Positions 28,615 to 36,548 of a stretch of DNA of 64,000 bases are shown here, piece by piece. Numbering within the stretch: position 1 is the stretch's first letter; the number at the start of each line of letters is the position of its first letter. This stretch comes from UBA6059 sp965227155. GTDB taxonomy: Bacteria; Bacteroidota; Bacteroidia; Cytophagales; Cyclobacteriaceae. The translations under genes were made by a program, and so were the position numbers. The stretch spans positions 1,116,001 through 1,180,000 of the forward strand of contig OZ245731.1 of the NCBI GenBank assembly GCA_965227155.1, given 5' to 3'. Below the pieces are notes generated by a model. The model had not been told where the DNA came from and made no database searches. It saw only the letters and a list, made by a program, of their open reading frames with translations.

Positions 28615-29400
28615 TTATTTCCCCTTAAAATTGGGCTTTCGTTTCTCCATAAATGCTGCCGCGCCTTCTTTAAAGTCATTGGTGCCACAGCATCTTGCAA
28701 AGGCATTGGCCTCTGTCTGAAAACCATTTTCCTCATTATTAAAGACTGCATTCACGCAATCTATCACCAATCCGATGGCCAGAGGTGCTTTGCCGGCAAT
28801 TTTGAGGAGTATCTCGTGAGATTTTTCAAGTAAAGCTTCTTTGTCGTCCAGCACATGGTTTACAAGGCCTAGTGTATGGGCTTCATCCGCATTTATTTGA
28901 TCGCCGGTAAGCATAAGCTCTAGTGCCTTTGCTTTCCCCACAAGCTGCGTCAAGCGCTGTGTGCCTCCATAACCGGGAATGATCCCCAAATTAACTTCGG
29001 GCTGTCCAAACTTTGCGTTTTTGCTGGCAAGCCTCAGGTGACAAGCCATGGCCAGTTCACAGCCACCGCCTAAAGCATAGCCGTTAACGGCGGCAATTAC
29101 AGGCGTCTGTGACTTTTCGATGAGATCAAAAATTTCCTGACCGTTTTCAGCAAACTTGCGACCATTCATTTCATTCACCCCTTCAAATTCGGATATATCA
29201 GCACCGGCCACAAATGCTTTTTCACCTGCGCCGGTAAGGATTACCCCTTTGATTTCCTTATCATCATACACTGATTGAAAAGTGTCTCTCAGTTCAGTTA
29301 AAGTGTCCTGATTAAGGGCATTGAGTTGTTTTTCTCTGTTAATCGTAATGGTTAAAATATTGTCCCTGATCGACAAAGAAAGATTTTTTAGGTCGCTCAT
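28615..29400 (-). CDS. Enoyl-CoA hydratase/isomerase family protein
   Basis: 261-residue crotonase from the ATG at 29400; an upstream in-frame ATG at 29436 adds 12 residues not usual for the family. The oxyanion-hole loop AFVAGADI (about 63-69) and both catalytic glutamates, E115 in GGGCELAMAC and E135 in FGQPEVNLGIIPGYGG, are present, as in true enoyl-CoA hydratases that hydrate 2-enoyl-CoA to 3-hydroxyacyl-CoA. Crotonyl- or methylglutaconyl-type substrates are equally possible. It is linked to the flippase gene by a 10-base gap, which looks like incidental operon sharing. Confidence 0.93.
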   Translation of the reverse strand: MSDLKNLSLSIRDNILTITINREKQLNALNQDTLTELRDTFQSVYDDKEIKGVILTGAGEKAFVAGADISEFEGVNEMNGRKFAENGQEIFDLIEKSQTPVIAAVNGYALGGGCELAMACHLRLASKNAKFGQPEVNLGIIPGYGGTQRLTQLVGKAKALELMLTGDQINADEAHTLGLVNHVLDDKEALLEKSHEILLKIAGKAPLAIGLVIDCVNAVFNNEENGFQTEANAFARCCGTNDFKEGAAAFMEKRKPNFKGK

Positions 29401-29473
29401 AAAGTACTCAGCTGATTTAAAGTCAAGTATATCCAATAAAATCTAGGTAGTCAAATAAAGCCTGAGAATGTTG

Positions 29474-29483
29474 GTTTGCAAAC
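29474..29483. promoter_or_regulatory. Palindrome GTTTGCAAAC upstream of the enoyl-CoA hydratase gene
   Basis: Perfect 10-bp palindrome 74 bases upstream of the hydratase start and 116 bases upstream of the divergent cargo gene. GCCTG (29460-29464) and CAGGC (29483-29487) also bracket it. It could be an operator, but one copy in a low-complexity spacer is weak evidence. Confidence 0.25.
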
Positions 29484-29598
29484 AGGCCTTTCAGGATTGA
29501 AGCTACATTTTTTATAGTTCATGTCTCTATAGTATTCATTAATCTAAAATCCTATTTACCGATGAATCTTTTTCCAAGAAAAACGTTCATTTTGTATT

Positions 29599-30633
29599 GT
29601 GAAACAATCTATAATTATTCTCTCATTGATGCTGAGTTCGTTGGTGGGAATATCACAAACGACTTACACTTTAAATGCTAGTTGTATTTCTGGGTGCAAC
29701 TGGAGTACTAATTCCTCTTGGGTTGGTGGCGTAGCTCCAACGGGTAGCACCCCAACAAACGGAAGCATAATAATAATCCCTCAAGGTACCGTTGTTTTGC
29801 TAACCAGTCCTATTACAATTAGTCAAAATATCATTATTCAGGCATATGGAGTAATCGATATGTCCAATAGTGGATCTAAAATAACCTTAAGTTCTGGTTC
29901 AACCATTCAAGTGGCGTCTTCCGGGGATATTGTTACAACCGGTTCAAATTCAAACCAGCTTAGGATAGGATCAGGTCAAATCAAGGGTTCAGATATTGAT
30001 GCAATGCAATCACCCAATCAAATAACGGAAACCACACTTAATGACCCACTAAATGCCGGGTGTGCAGAAACTGGCACTTGCAATGATGACCCATTACCCG
30101 TTGAACTATTGTTTTTTAGAGGTCAGACTGAACCCAATAAAAATCTGGTAACACTATATTGGGCAACAGCAACTGAAGAGAACTTTGAATATTTTGAAAT
30201 TTCTAAATCTCTGGATGGTAAATCATTCGAAACAATAGGTAAAATCGGGGGTGCCGGCAATACCACGGTTCGACAGGATTATTCATTCACTGATAATCTG
30301 CCTTATAAAGGTTTGAATTATTATCAGTTAAAAGCCATTGACTATGATGGTTATACTGAAGTTTTTGATGTAGTGGTCGTGCAAATTAATGGAGCGCTTT
30401 CCCCTGTGGTTTATCCTAATCCAATAACGAATCATGAAATCAAAATAATGGGGCTCAGCGTACATAATCCTTTCAGCTTAGTATTGCGCTCTTTAAATGG
30501 TAAGGTTGTATATCAATTAAATGGCGTCGGCACAAACATCATCAATCTACCCGGTGATATCACTTCAGGATTATACCTAATTGACATTCGGGTTGATAAG
30601 CAGCATTTCAAGCAAAAGGTTATTATCCAATAA
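29599..30633 (+). CDS. Secreted protein with type IX C-terminal sorting domain
   Basis: 344 residues starting at GTG, with a signal peptide ending about residue 20 (LVGISQ). The N-terminal half (about 22-145) is Ser/Thr/Gly-rich and resembles a short G8/parallel-beta domain: CNWSTNSSWVGGVAP, then PITISQNIIIQAYG. The middle has the repeated Bacteroidota phrase LPVELLFFRGQ...LYWATATEENFEYFEISKS..., a beta sandwich that often precedes sorting signals. Residues about 268-344 are a type A sorting domain (VVYPNPI, LNGKVVYQ, GLYLIDIRV, KQKVIIQ), so SprA and PorU should export and process it. Surface or adhesive role likely; no catalytic motif seen. Confidence 0.85.
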   Translation: MKQSIIILSLMLSSLVGISQTTYTLNASCISGCNWSTNSSWVGGVAPTGSTPTNGSIIIIPQGTVVLLTSPITISQNIIIQAYGVIDMSNSGSKITLSSGSTIQVASSGDIVTTGSNSNQLRIGSGQIKGSDIDAMQSPNQITETTLNDPLNAGCAETGTCNDDPLPVELLFFRGQTEPNKNLVTLYWATATEENFEYFEISKSLDGKSFETIGKIGGAGNTTVRQDYSFTDNLPYKGLNYYQLKAIDYDGYTEVFDVVVVQINGALSPVVYPNPITNHEIKIMGLSVHNPFSLVLRSLNGKVVYQLNGVGTNIINLPGDITSGLYLIDIRVDKQHFKQKVIIQ

Positions 30634-31572
30634 CTATCCTAATACTGGTTTTAAGTTTGTGATTATCTCTTTGGCCATCTCGGTAAGATGAAACTGCTCT
30701 TTCCAGCCCCAATCTGCTCTGGCTATCGAATCATCAATTGACCCGGGCCAGCTATCTGCTATTTGTTGCCTAAAATCGGGCGAATAGCTCATTTTAAAGT
30801 CAGGGAAATACTGCTTCACCTCTTCATAAATTTCCTGAGGTGTGAAGCTCATGGCTGTGATATTGTAGCTGGCCCTGATACTTATTTTTGAAGCATCCGC
30901 TTGCATCAACTCTATTGTTCCTCTAATGGCATCATCCATGTACATCATCGGCAGTTGAGCATCAGGCTTTAGAAAGCAATCATAAGATTCTCCGCCAACA
31001 GCCTTATAGAAAATATCCACTGCATAATCTGTGGTGCCGCCACCTGGTTTTGCTTTGTACCCGATAAGTCCGGGATACCTGAGGCTGCGCACATCTACAC
31101 CATATTTGTGATAATAATAATGGCACCACCGTTCTCCAGCCAGCTTGCTGATACCGTAAACGGTAGTCGGGCTCATTACTGTCTTTTGTGGTGTATTGTC
31201 TTTTGGTGTATCCGGACCGAAAACAGCTATGGAGCTTGGCCAATAGACCTGTTTCAGTCTACTCTCTTTTGCAAGGTCCAGTACATTAAGTAAGGTAGAC
31301 ATATTGATATCCCAGGCAATATTGGGATCTTGCTCACCTTTGGCGGAGAGAATAGCTGCCAAATGATAGATCGTATCTATCTGGTGTTTTTTTACCAGCT
31401 CAAACAACCGGGATTTGTCGGTAGCATCCAATATTTCGGAAGGTCCCTCAACAATACCATCTAACTGCCTAACATCAGTGGCGATGACATTCTCCTGACC
31501 ATAAATATTTCTTAATGCCGTAGTAAGCTCAGAGCCAAGCTGACCTCCGGCACCTATAATCAAAATCTTCAT
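30634..31572 (-). CDS. tdh: SDR-type L-threonine 3-dehydrogenase
   Basis: 312 residues. Extended SDR with Rossmann G7-A-G9-G-Q-L-G13 and catalytic S113/S114, Y139 and K143 (TTVYGISKLAGE). The sequence and length match the epimerase-like threonine dehydrogenases of Bacteroidota, which oxidise L-threonine to 2-amino-3-ketobutyrate with NAD. Divergent kbl 360 bases away encodes the next enzyme and makes the call secure relative to a UDP-sugar epimerase. The 3' end abuts the cargo gene stop with no gap (30633/30634). Confidence 0.9.
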   Translation of the reverse strand: MKILIIGAGGQLGSELTTALRNIYGQENVIATDVRQLDGIVEGPSEILDATDKSRLFELVKKHQIDTIYHLAAILSAKGEQDPNIAWDINMSTLLNVLDLAKESRLKQVYWPSSIAVFGPDTPKDNTPQKTVMSPTTVYGISKLAGERWCHYYYHKYGVDVRSLRYPGLIGYKAKPGGGTTDYAVDIFYKAVGGESYDCFLKPDAQLPMMYMDDAIRGTIELMQADASKISIRASYNITAMSFTPQEIYEEVKQYFPDFKMSYSPDFRQQIADSWPGSIDDSIARADWGWKEQFHLTEMAKEIITNLKPVLG

Positions 31573-31594
31573 TGTGGGTTGTTGTATTCAGCTG

Positions 31595-31602
31595 CAAAGA
31601 TA
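31595..31602 (-). promoter_or_regulatory. Candidate -7 element for tdh
   Basis: TATCTTTG on the minus strand 23 bases before the tdh ATG, fitting TAnnTTTG. The -33 region (CTTTA near 31620) is a poor match, so confidence is moderate. Confidence 0.4.
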
Positions 31603-31641
31603 GAAAGAGTATATTCTATAAAGACATGGCCGTAGGTATTC

Positions 31642-31674
31642 TTTGTGAACGGAACAGGGCTCTGGTTATATTTG
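31642..31674 (+). promoter_or_regulatory. Bacteroidota-type promoter, near leaderless, before the 83-aa gene and kbl
   Basis: TTTG (31642-31645), a 21-base spacer, then TATATTTG (31667-31674) fit the sigma-ABfr consensus TTTG/TAnnTTTG. The ATG at 31679 begins only 4 bases after the -7 element, so the transcript would begin at or within a few bases of the start codon. It should drive the small gene and kbl. Confidence 0.6.
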
Positions 31675-31678
31675 CAAA

Positions 31679-31930
31679 ATGACATTTGAAGAGTATTGCC
31701 AACAGAAAAAAATAAATGCATCTGCTTTCAAAAAAGCTGACCCAGAGCAATTTTCAACTTTAAAGTCATTGTTTGAGCAAATACACCCAGAGAGCTTTAC
31801 TGCTCAAAAGCTCTTTCTTATAAATAACATTCGTCGCACTTACCCCGTTGGTCAATCAGATGCCGGGGAGGAAGCCAGTGCAGCTAAGCCCAAAAGAGCA
31901 AAACCTAAGATCAACATTCCCAAAAAATAG
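31679..31930 (+). CDS. Small conserved-looking protein upstream of kbl
   Basis: 83 residues, unrecognised. It opens MTFEEYCQQKKINASAFKKADP, is predicted mostly helical, and ends in a basic Lys/Pro tail (AKPKRAKPKINIPKK) after a short acidic/Ala stretch (AGEEASAAK). No membrane segment or signal, so cytosolic; the tail could bind nucleic acid or another acidic surface. It has a good promoter right before the start (31642-31674) and ends 4 bases before kbl, so the two should be co-expressed. A link to threonine breakdown is inferred from position only. Confidence 0.75.
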   Translation: MTFEEYCQQKKINASAFKKADPEQFSTLKSLFEQIHPESFTAQKLFLINNIRRTYPVGQSDAGEEASAAKPKRAKPKINIPKK

Positions 31931-31934
31931 ATTT

Positions 31935-33125
31935 ATGTATTCATCACTACAATCAAGACTTCAACAAGAAATAGAAGAAATTAAAGAAGCCGGACTTTAC
32001 AAAAAGGAAAGGATCATTACATCTCCCCAAGGGGCTGATATAACCACGGCAGATGGCAAGGAAGTGATTAATTTTTGTGCTAACAATTATCTTGGTTTAT
32101 CCTCGCATCCGGCAGTGATCGAAGCTGCGAAAAAGGCTATTGATAGTCATGGTTATGGCATGTCTTCTGTACGGTTTATTTGTGGCACACAGGATATCCA
32201 CAAAGAGCTGGAAAAAAAGATCTCTGATTTTCTGGGCATGGAAGATACGATTTTGTATGCTGCTGCTTTTGATGCCAATGGTGGTGTATTCGAGCCACTA
32301 TTTGGCCCTGAGGATGCCATCATATCTGATGCACTCAATCATGCTTCCATTATTGATGGTGTAAGGCTTTGCAAAGCACAGCGCTTTCGCTACCAGCATA
32401 ATGATATGGCTGACCTTGAAGAAAAGCTTAAGGAGGCCTCCTCAGCAAGAAACCGCATCATTGTCACCGATGGGGTGTTTTCTATGGATGGCACCATCGC
32501 CCAGTTGGACAAAATATGTGATCTGGCGGATAAATATGACGCTCTTGTGCTTACTGATGAATGCCATTCCACAGGATTTATGGGTAAAACCGGACGAGGG
32601 GTTCATGAATACCGCAATGTGATGGATCGTGTAGATATTATTACTGGTACCCTTGGCAAAGCCTTAGGGGGTGCTTCAGGTGGATTTACCTCTGGTAAAA
32701 AAGAGATTATAGATATACTCAGACAAAGATCCAGGCCATACCTATTCTCCAATACGCTGGCACCTTCTATCGTAGGGGCTTCTATTGCTGTAATAGACAT
32801 GCTCAGCGAAACCACCGAGCTTCGTGATAAGCTGGAGAAAAACACACACTACTTTAGAGAGAAAATGACAGCTGCCGGTTTCGATATCAAACCAGGTGAC
32901 CATGCCATTGTGCCTATTATGCTATATGATGCGGTATTATCTCAAAAAATGGCTGATAAGCTACTTGAGAAAGGTATTTATGTAATTGGGTTTTATTACC
33001 CGGTAGTACCTAAAGGTCAGGCCAGAATAAGGGTACAGATGAGTGCCAGCCATGAACAGCATCATTTGGACCAGGTTATTGCAGCGTTTGTGGAAGTTGG
33101 CAAAGAGCTGGGTGTAATAGACTAG
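31935..33125 (+). CDS. kbl: Glycine C-acetyltransferase (2-amino-3-ketobutyrate CoA ligase)
   Basis: 396 residues from the ATG at 31935; a longer frame back to 31848 overlaps the small upstream gene and lacks homology. PLP enzyme that cleaves 2-amino-3-ketobutyrate with CoA to glycine and acetyl-CoA. The PLP lysine is K242 in TGTLGKALGGASGG, with D208 (TDECHS) and H136 (LNHASI) also conserved, as in the alpha-oxoamine synthase family. Length matches E. coli Kbl (398). Together with tdh it forms the two-step threonine to glycine route. Its TAG stop (33123-33125) lies in CTAG, which also carries the stop of the opposing cdaA. Confidence 0.95.
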   Translation: MYSSLQSRLQQEIEEIKEAGLYKKERIITSPQGADITTADGKEVINFCANNYLGLSSHPAVIEAAKKAIDSHGYGMSSVRFICGTQDIHKELEKKISDFLGMEDTILYAAAFDANGGVFEPLFGPEDAIISDALNHASIIDGVRLCKAQRFRYQHNDMADLEEKLKEASSARNRIIVTDGVFSMDGTIAQLDKICDLADKYDALVLTDECHSTGFMGKTGRGVHEYRNVMDRVDIITGTLGKALGGASGGFTSGKKEIIDILRQRSRPYLFSNTLAPSIVGASIAVIDMLSETTELRDKLEKNTHYFREKMTAAGFDIKPGDHAIVPIMLYDAVLSQKMADKLLEKGIYVIGFYYPVVPKGQARIRVQMSASHEQHHLDQVIAAFVEVGKELGVID

Positions 33126-34012
33126 TCCTGCGCTACTGTTTTGGCCTCTTCCTTCACCTTAGTAAGCACATTATCCTTGGTTTTGGTTTCAGGCGTATCT
33201 TCTCTACCTTCATATTCAAAGAGGTAGCTATTGATATTCTTTCTCAGTTCCTGGGTGGTCAGGTTATGCATAATCTGACCATTCCGGACACTGGATAGCT
33301 GTCCCGTTTCTTCAGATACCACTACAATTAAGGTATCTGTAACCTCAGACATTCCTACGGCAGCTCTATGTCGCAAACCAAATTGTGCCGGTAAGTCTTC
33401 TCGCTCCGTTACTGGCAAGATACAACGGGCTGCAATGATTTTCCCATCATTAATAATCACAGCTCCATCATGTAAGGGGCTGTATTTATTGAAAATTGAG
33501 ATCAATAGACGCTTGGAAATCAAAGCATCGATACGGTCACCCGATTCTGCATAGAATTTCAACTCAGAGTTTTTGGATACCACAATTAGGGCGCCTGTAT
33601 TTGTGCCCCCAAGGGTTTTTACTGCCTCAATCACCGGGGTGATGTTGCTCCAGCCAGTGTCTTCCTGTTTTACAAAGATGCCCTTGAGATTTGAAATAAA
33701 ATTACCCTCCTCAAAAATTGTAATTTTGCCAATCAGCAGTAGAAACTTGCGAATTTCCTGCTGAAAGAGAATAATCACAGCAATAACACCGACTTGCATA
33801 AACTGCCCAAGAATATTACCGAGCAGCTCCATCTCCACTGCATTTACCACCAAATAAATCAAGTACAGAGACAGGAAACCCAGAAAAACCCGGATCGCCA
33901 CGCTACCTTTCATGAGTTTGTAGACATTATAAATCAACACACTGACCAGTAGTATATCGAATATGTCTACCCAGCTAATTTCTAAAAACCCTATTTTGAA
34001 AAGTAATGTCAA
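33122..34012 (-). CDS. cdaA: Diadenylate cyclase CdaA
   Basis: 296-residue membrane-bound enzyme making c-di-AMP from two ATP. About three N-terminal helices (up to about residue 85) anchor the DAC domain, which carries the catalytic D182-G-A (SPLHDGAVIIND) and R214-H-R (LRHRAAVG) motifs. c-di-AMP governs potassium and osmotic homeostasis and cell-wall integrity in other bacteria. The C-terminus extends past the domain with a Lys/Glu-rich tail. The start overlaps the folP stop by 4 bases. No CdaR/YbbR-type regulator is adjacent. Confidence 0.95.
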   Translation of the reverse strand: MTLLFKIGFLEISWVDIFDILLVSVLIYNVYKLMKGSVAIRVFLGFLSLYLIYLVVNAVEMELLGNILGQFMQVGVIAVIILFQQEIRKFLLLIGKITIFEEGNFISNLKGIFVKQEDTGWSNITPVIEAVKTLGGTNTGALIVVSKNSELKFYAESGDRIDALISKRLLISIFNKYSPLHDGAVIINDGKIIAARCILPVTEREDLPAQFGLRHRAAVGMSEVTDTLIVVVSEETGQLSSVRNGQIMHNLTTQELRKNINSYLFEYEGREDTPETKTKDNVLTKVKEEAKTVAQD

Positions 34013-34866
34013 CCTCTGATGGCTTTAAATAATTCTATTGTTTGTACCGCTTCTTTCACATCATGTACCCTCAGCAAATCAGCCCCGTTTAATAACGCAG
34101 CCATGTGCAGCGCAGTTGTACCATTTAATGCCTCAGCGGCAGATATTTCCAGTTTTTTATAGATCATCGACTTTCTGGATACCCCAACCAATATGGGATA
34201 CCCCAAAATTTTAAGACTTTCCAGGTGGCGTAATAAAGCAAAATTGTGATCGATTGTCTTAGCAAACCCAAAGCCGGGATCTATGATAATATCAGAACAA
34301 CCCTTTTGCACCAATAACTTAATTCTTTTTGCAAAAAAATCAACTATTTCAGGCACAAGATCTTCATAATGAGCCAATCCCTTCATGGTCTGAGGTGTCC
34401 CTTTCATGTGCATCATGATGTAAGGAACCTTCAGTTTGCTGACCAGGTCAAACATTTGGTCGTCTAGCTGCCCACCACTAATGTCATTAATGATATGGGC
34501 CCCGGCATCAATAGCTTCTTTTGCAACGGATGCTCGAAAAGTATCGATACTTATGATGGCATCAGGCCTCTGATTTACAATAAGTTCGATAACCGGTAAA
34601 ACTCGGTCAGTTTCTTCCTGTGGCGAAATATCGTCGGCCCCAGGTCTGCTGGAATACCCACCTACATCCAAAATTGAGGCTCCTTCTTCCAGCATTTGAA
34701 GTGCCTTTGCTATTGCTGTTTCTTCACGATTGACCCGGCTTCCTTCATAAAATGAATCAGGAGTGATATTTAAAATACCCATCACCCTGGGATGGGTGAG
34801 GTCAAATATATTTCCGCTTACATTAAGTGTTTTTTTAGCGCTAAGAAGACTAGGTTTTGCTTCCAA
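34009..34866 (-). CDS. folP: Dihydropteroate synthase
   Basis: 285-residue TIM-barrel enzyme of folate synthesis that joins pABA and dihydropterin pyrophosphate. Conserved loops are visible: VMGILNITPDSFYEGSR (about 28-44), DVGGYSSRPG, IISIDTFRASVA, NDISGG, DPGFGFAKTIDHN and GVSRKSMIYK. Length normal. It overlaps cdaA by 4 bases and is divergent from the DUF1599 gene with 45 bases between starts. The folP-cdaA pair looks like a stable operon. Confidence 0.95.
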   Translation of the reverse strand: MEAKPSLLSAKKTLNVSGNIFDLTHPRVMGILNITPDSFYEGSRVNREETAIAKALQMLEEGASILDVGGYSSRPGADDISPQEETDRVLPVIELIVNQRPDAIISIDTFRASVAKEAIDAGAHIINDISGGQLDDQMFDLVSKLKVPYIMMHMKGTPQTMKGLAHYEDLVPEIVDFFAKRIKLLVQKGCSDIIIDPGFGFAKTIDHNFALLRHLESLKILGYPILVGVSRKSMIYKKLEISAAEALNGTTALHMAALLNGADLLRVHDVKEAVQTIELFKAIRG

Positions 34867-34911
34867 TTTGGTTATTTTTAGCCGCCCGAATTAACCCCTA
34901 AATATCAAGAA

Positions 34912-35460
34912 TTGATAGATCAGACTGTTGGCGAATATACGCAAGTTATAAAGGCTTGTAAAGATATCTTCAAAAAGAAAACTGTGGATTATGGCACTGC
35001 ATGGAGGATTTTAAGGTTGCCATCCATCACCGACCAGATTTTCATAAAAGCGCACCGCATTAGGTCAATACAGGAGAAAGGCCTCCAAAAAATTGAAGAA
35101 GACATCACCTCAGAATTTGTAGGTATCATTAACTATTGTGTGATTGGTATTTTACAAATCAGGTATATCGAAGATCCCAGGATAGAGCTTGGTTATGATG
35201 AATTATCTCCTCAATACGATGAAATAACCAATGCAACGCTCGACCTTCTGAAATCAAAGAACCACGATTATGGAGAGGTATGGCGTGATATGCGAGTAAG
35301 CTCCATTGTTGATATTATTTTAATGAAGATATTGAGGGTAAAGCAGATTGAAGATAACCAGGGTAAAACCCTCATTTCTGAAGGGATAGAGGCTAATTAC
35401 CAGGATATGATTAATTACGCGGTATTTTGCCTAATCAAATTAAACTACGTGAAGTCATGA
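34912..35460 (+). CDS. DUF1599 family protein, internally duplicated
   Basis: 182 residues from a TTG start; no other usable start exists between the upstream stop at 34891 and the conserved region. DUF1599 has been linked in the literature, as I recall, to nucleotide-modification systems (Nmad1); no enzymatic assignment is certain. The protein has two copies of one unit: D26-Y-G..W31-R and D119-Y-G..W124-R, each followed by R, SI.D, K and R residues and then a helical INY stretch (FVGIINYCV, YQDMINYAV). It is cytosolic and its TGA overlaps the next ATG as ATGA (35457-35460), so it is translationally coupled to the DoxX-like gene. Confidence 0.85.
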   Translation: MIDQTVGEYTQVIKACKDIFKKKTVDYGTAWRILRLPSITDQIFIKAHRIRSIQEKGLQKIEEDITSEFVGIINYCVIGILQIRYIEDPRIELGYDELSPQYDEITNATLDLLKSKNHDYGEVWRDMRVSSIVDIILMKILRVKQIEDNQGKTLISEGIEANYQDMINYAVFCLIKLNYVKS

Positions 35461-36545
35461 ACATTGTGAGTCAGATAGCCCGGTTTTTGGTGGGCGGATT
35501 GTTTATTTTCTCAGGACTAATCAAAATTAATGACCCTGTTGGCACTGCCATTAAATTACAAGAGTATTTTGAAGTATTCTCTCAGGATTTTGCACCGTTT
35601 TTTGAATATTTTGTGCCCGCAGCATTGCCTTTGGCCATATTTTTATGTGTACTTGAGGTAGTGCTTGGTGTAGCAGTATTACTTAATTACAGAATGAAGC
35701 TTACTGCCTGGCTGCTGCTCCTAATCATTGTATTTTTCACCTTCCTAACCTTTTACTCTGCTTATTTCAACAAAGTAACGGATTGTGGTTGCTTTGGTGA
35801 TGCTATAAAACTCACCCCCTGGGAGTCTTTTTACAAGGATATTGTATTGGTTGTGTTTATTCTGGTCATATTTCTGAGGAAGGATACATACAAACCTATT
35901 TTTTCCAGCTCAATGGGCGATTGGATCATCGCCTTTACGACAATACTTAATATTTCAATAGCTGTGTTTGCAGTTGAGCATTTACCCTATATTGATTTCA
36001 GAACCTATAAAGTTGGTAATAACATTCCGCAATTGATGCAGCCTTCCGGGGAGTTGAAGTATGAATATGTCATGGAAAAAGATGGTGAAGAATATAGCTT
36101 CGACCAATACCCGACTGATAATACTTACACCTTCAAAGAATTGAAAGTATTGAACCCTGAAGTGCAACCAAAGATTACAGACTACAGCCTTTGGAATGAC
36201 GATGGTGAATTTACCGAAGAGAGTTTTCGCGGCAACAAGCTTTATATTATCATTTATGATGTAAAAAAAGCGGATACAGATAATTTGGAAGATATCAAAG
36301 CTCTGGTGAATGGCTTGGGAAACCGGGTTGAGGTGGCTATTCTCACCTCCTCTGATTATGCCTCATTTGAGGCCTTTAGGCATGAACACCAGCTTGCCAT
36401 TCCTTATTACTATGCTGATGCTACAGTACTCAAAACGATAGTACGCTCAAATCCGGGCATCTGGCTGATGCAAAATGGTATTGTTGCCGGCAAATGGCAT
36501 CATAATGACACTCCTACAACAGAAGAGGTTCTCAATAAACTGTAG
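35457..36545 (+). CDS. DoxX/MauE-like membrane protein with thioredoxin-like C-terminus (BT_3928-type)
   Basis: 362 residues from the ATG at 35457 (an upstream ATG at 35427 lies inside the previous gene). The N-terminal half is a four to five-helix DoxX/MauE-like module with LFIFSGLIKINDP near the start and a conserved CxC at 110-112 (TDCGCFGD), a motif often linked to disulfide chemistry. The C-terminal half (about 230-360) resembles a thioredoxin fold (KLYIIIYDV, NGLGNRVEVAILTS, PGIWLMQNGIVAGKWH) but without CXXC, so it may be a binding module. A disulfide or quinone-linked redox role is plausible but not shown. aroK starts 3 bases later. Confidence 0.82.
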   Translation: MNIVSQIARFLVGGLFIFSGLIKINDPVGTAIKLQEYFEVFSQDFAPFFEYFVPAALPLAIFLCVLEVVLGVAVLLNYRMKLTAWLLLLIIVFFTFLTFYSAYFNKVTDCGCFGDAIKLTPWESFYKDIVLVVFILVIFLRKDTYKPIFSSSMGDWIIAFTTILNISIAVFAVEHLPYIDFRTYKVGNNIPQLMQPSGELKYEYVMEKDGEEYSFDQYPTDNTYTFKELKVLNPEVQPKITDYSLWNDDGEFTEESFRGNKLYIIIYDVKKADTDNLEDIKALVNGLGNRVEVAILTSSDYASFEAFRHEHQLAIPYYYADATVLKTIVRSNPGIWLMQNGIVAGKWHHNDTPTTEEVLNKL

Positions 36546-36548
36546 CCG

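Noticed and set aside
30634..31572. UDP-glucose 4-epimerase instead of threonine dehydrogenase
   Set aside because: Same fold, but the sequence, length and kbl as the divergent neighbour favour the Bacteroidota SDR-type Tdh.
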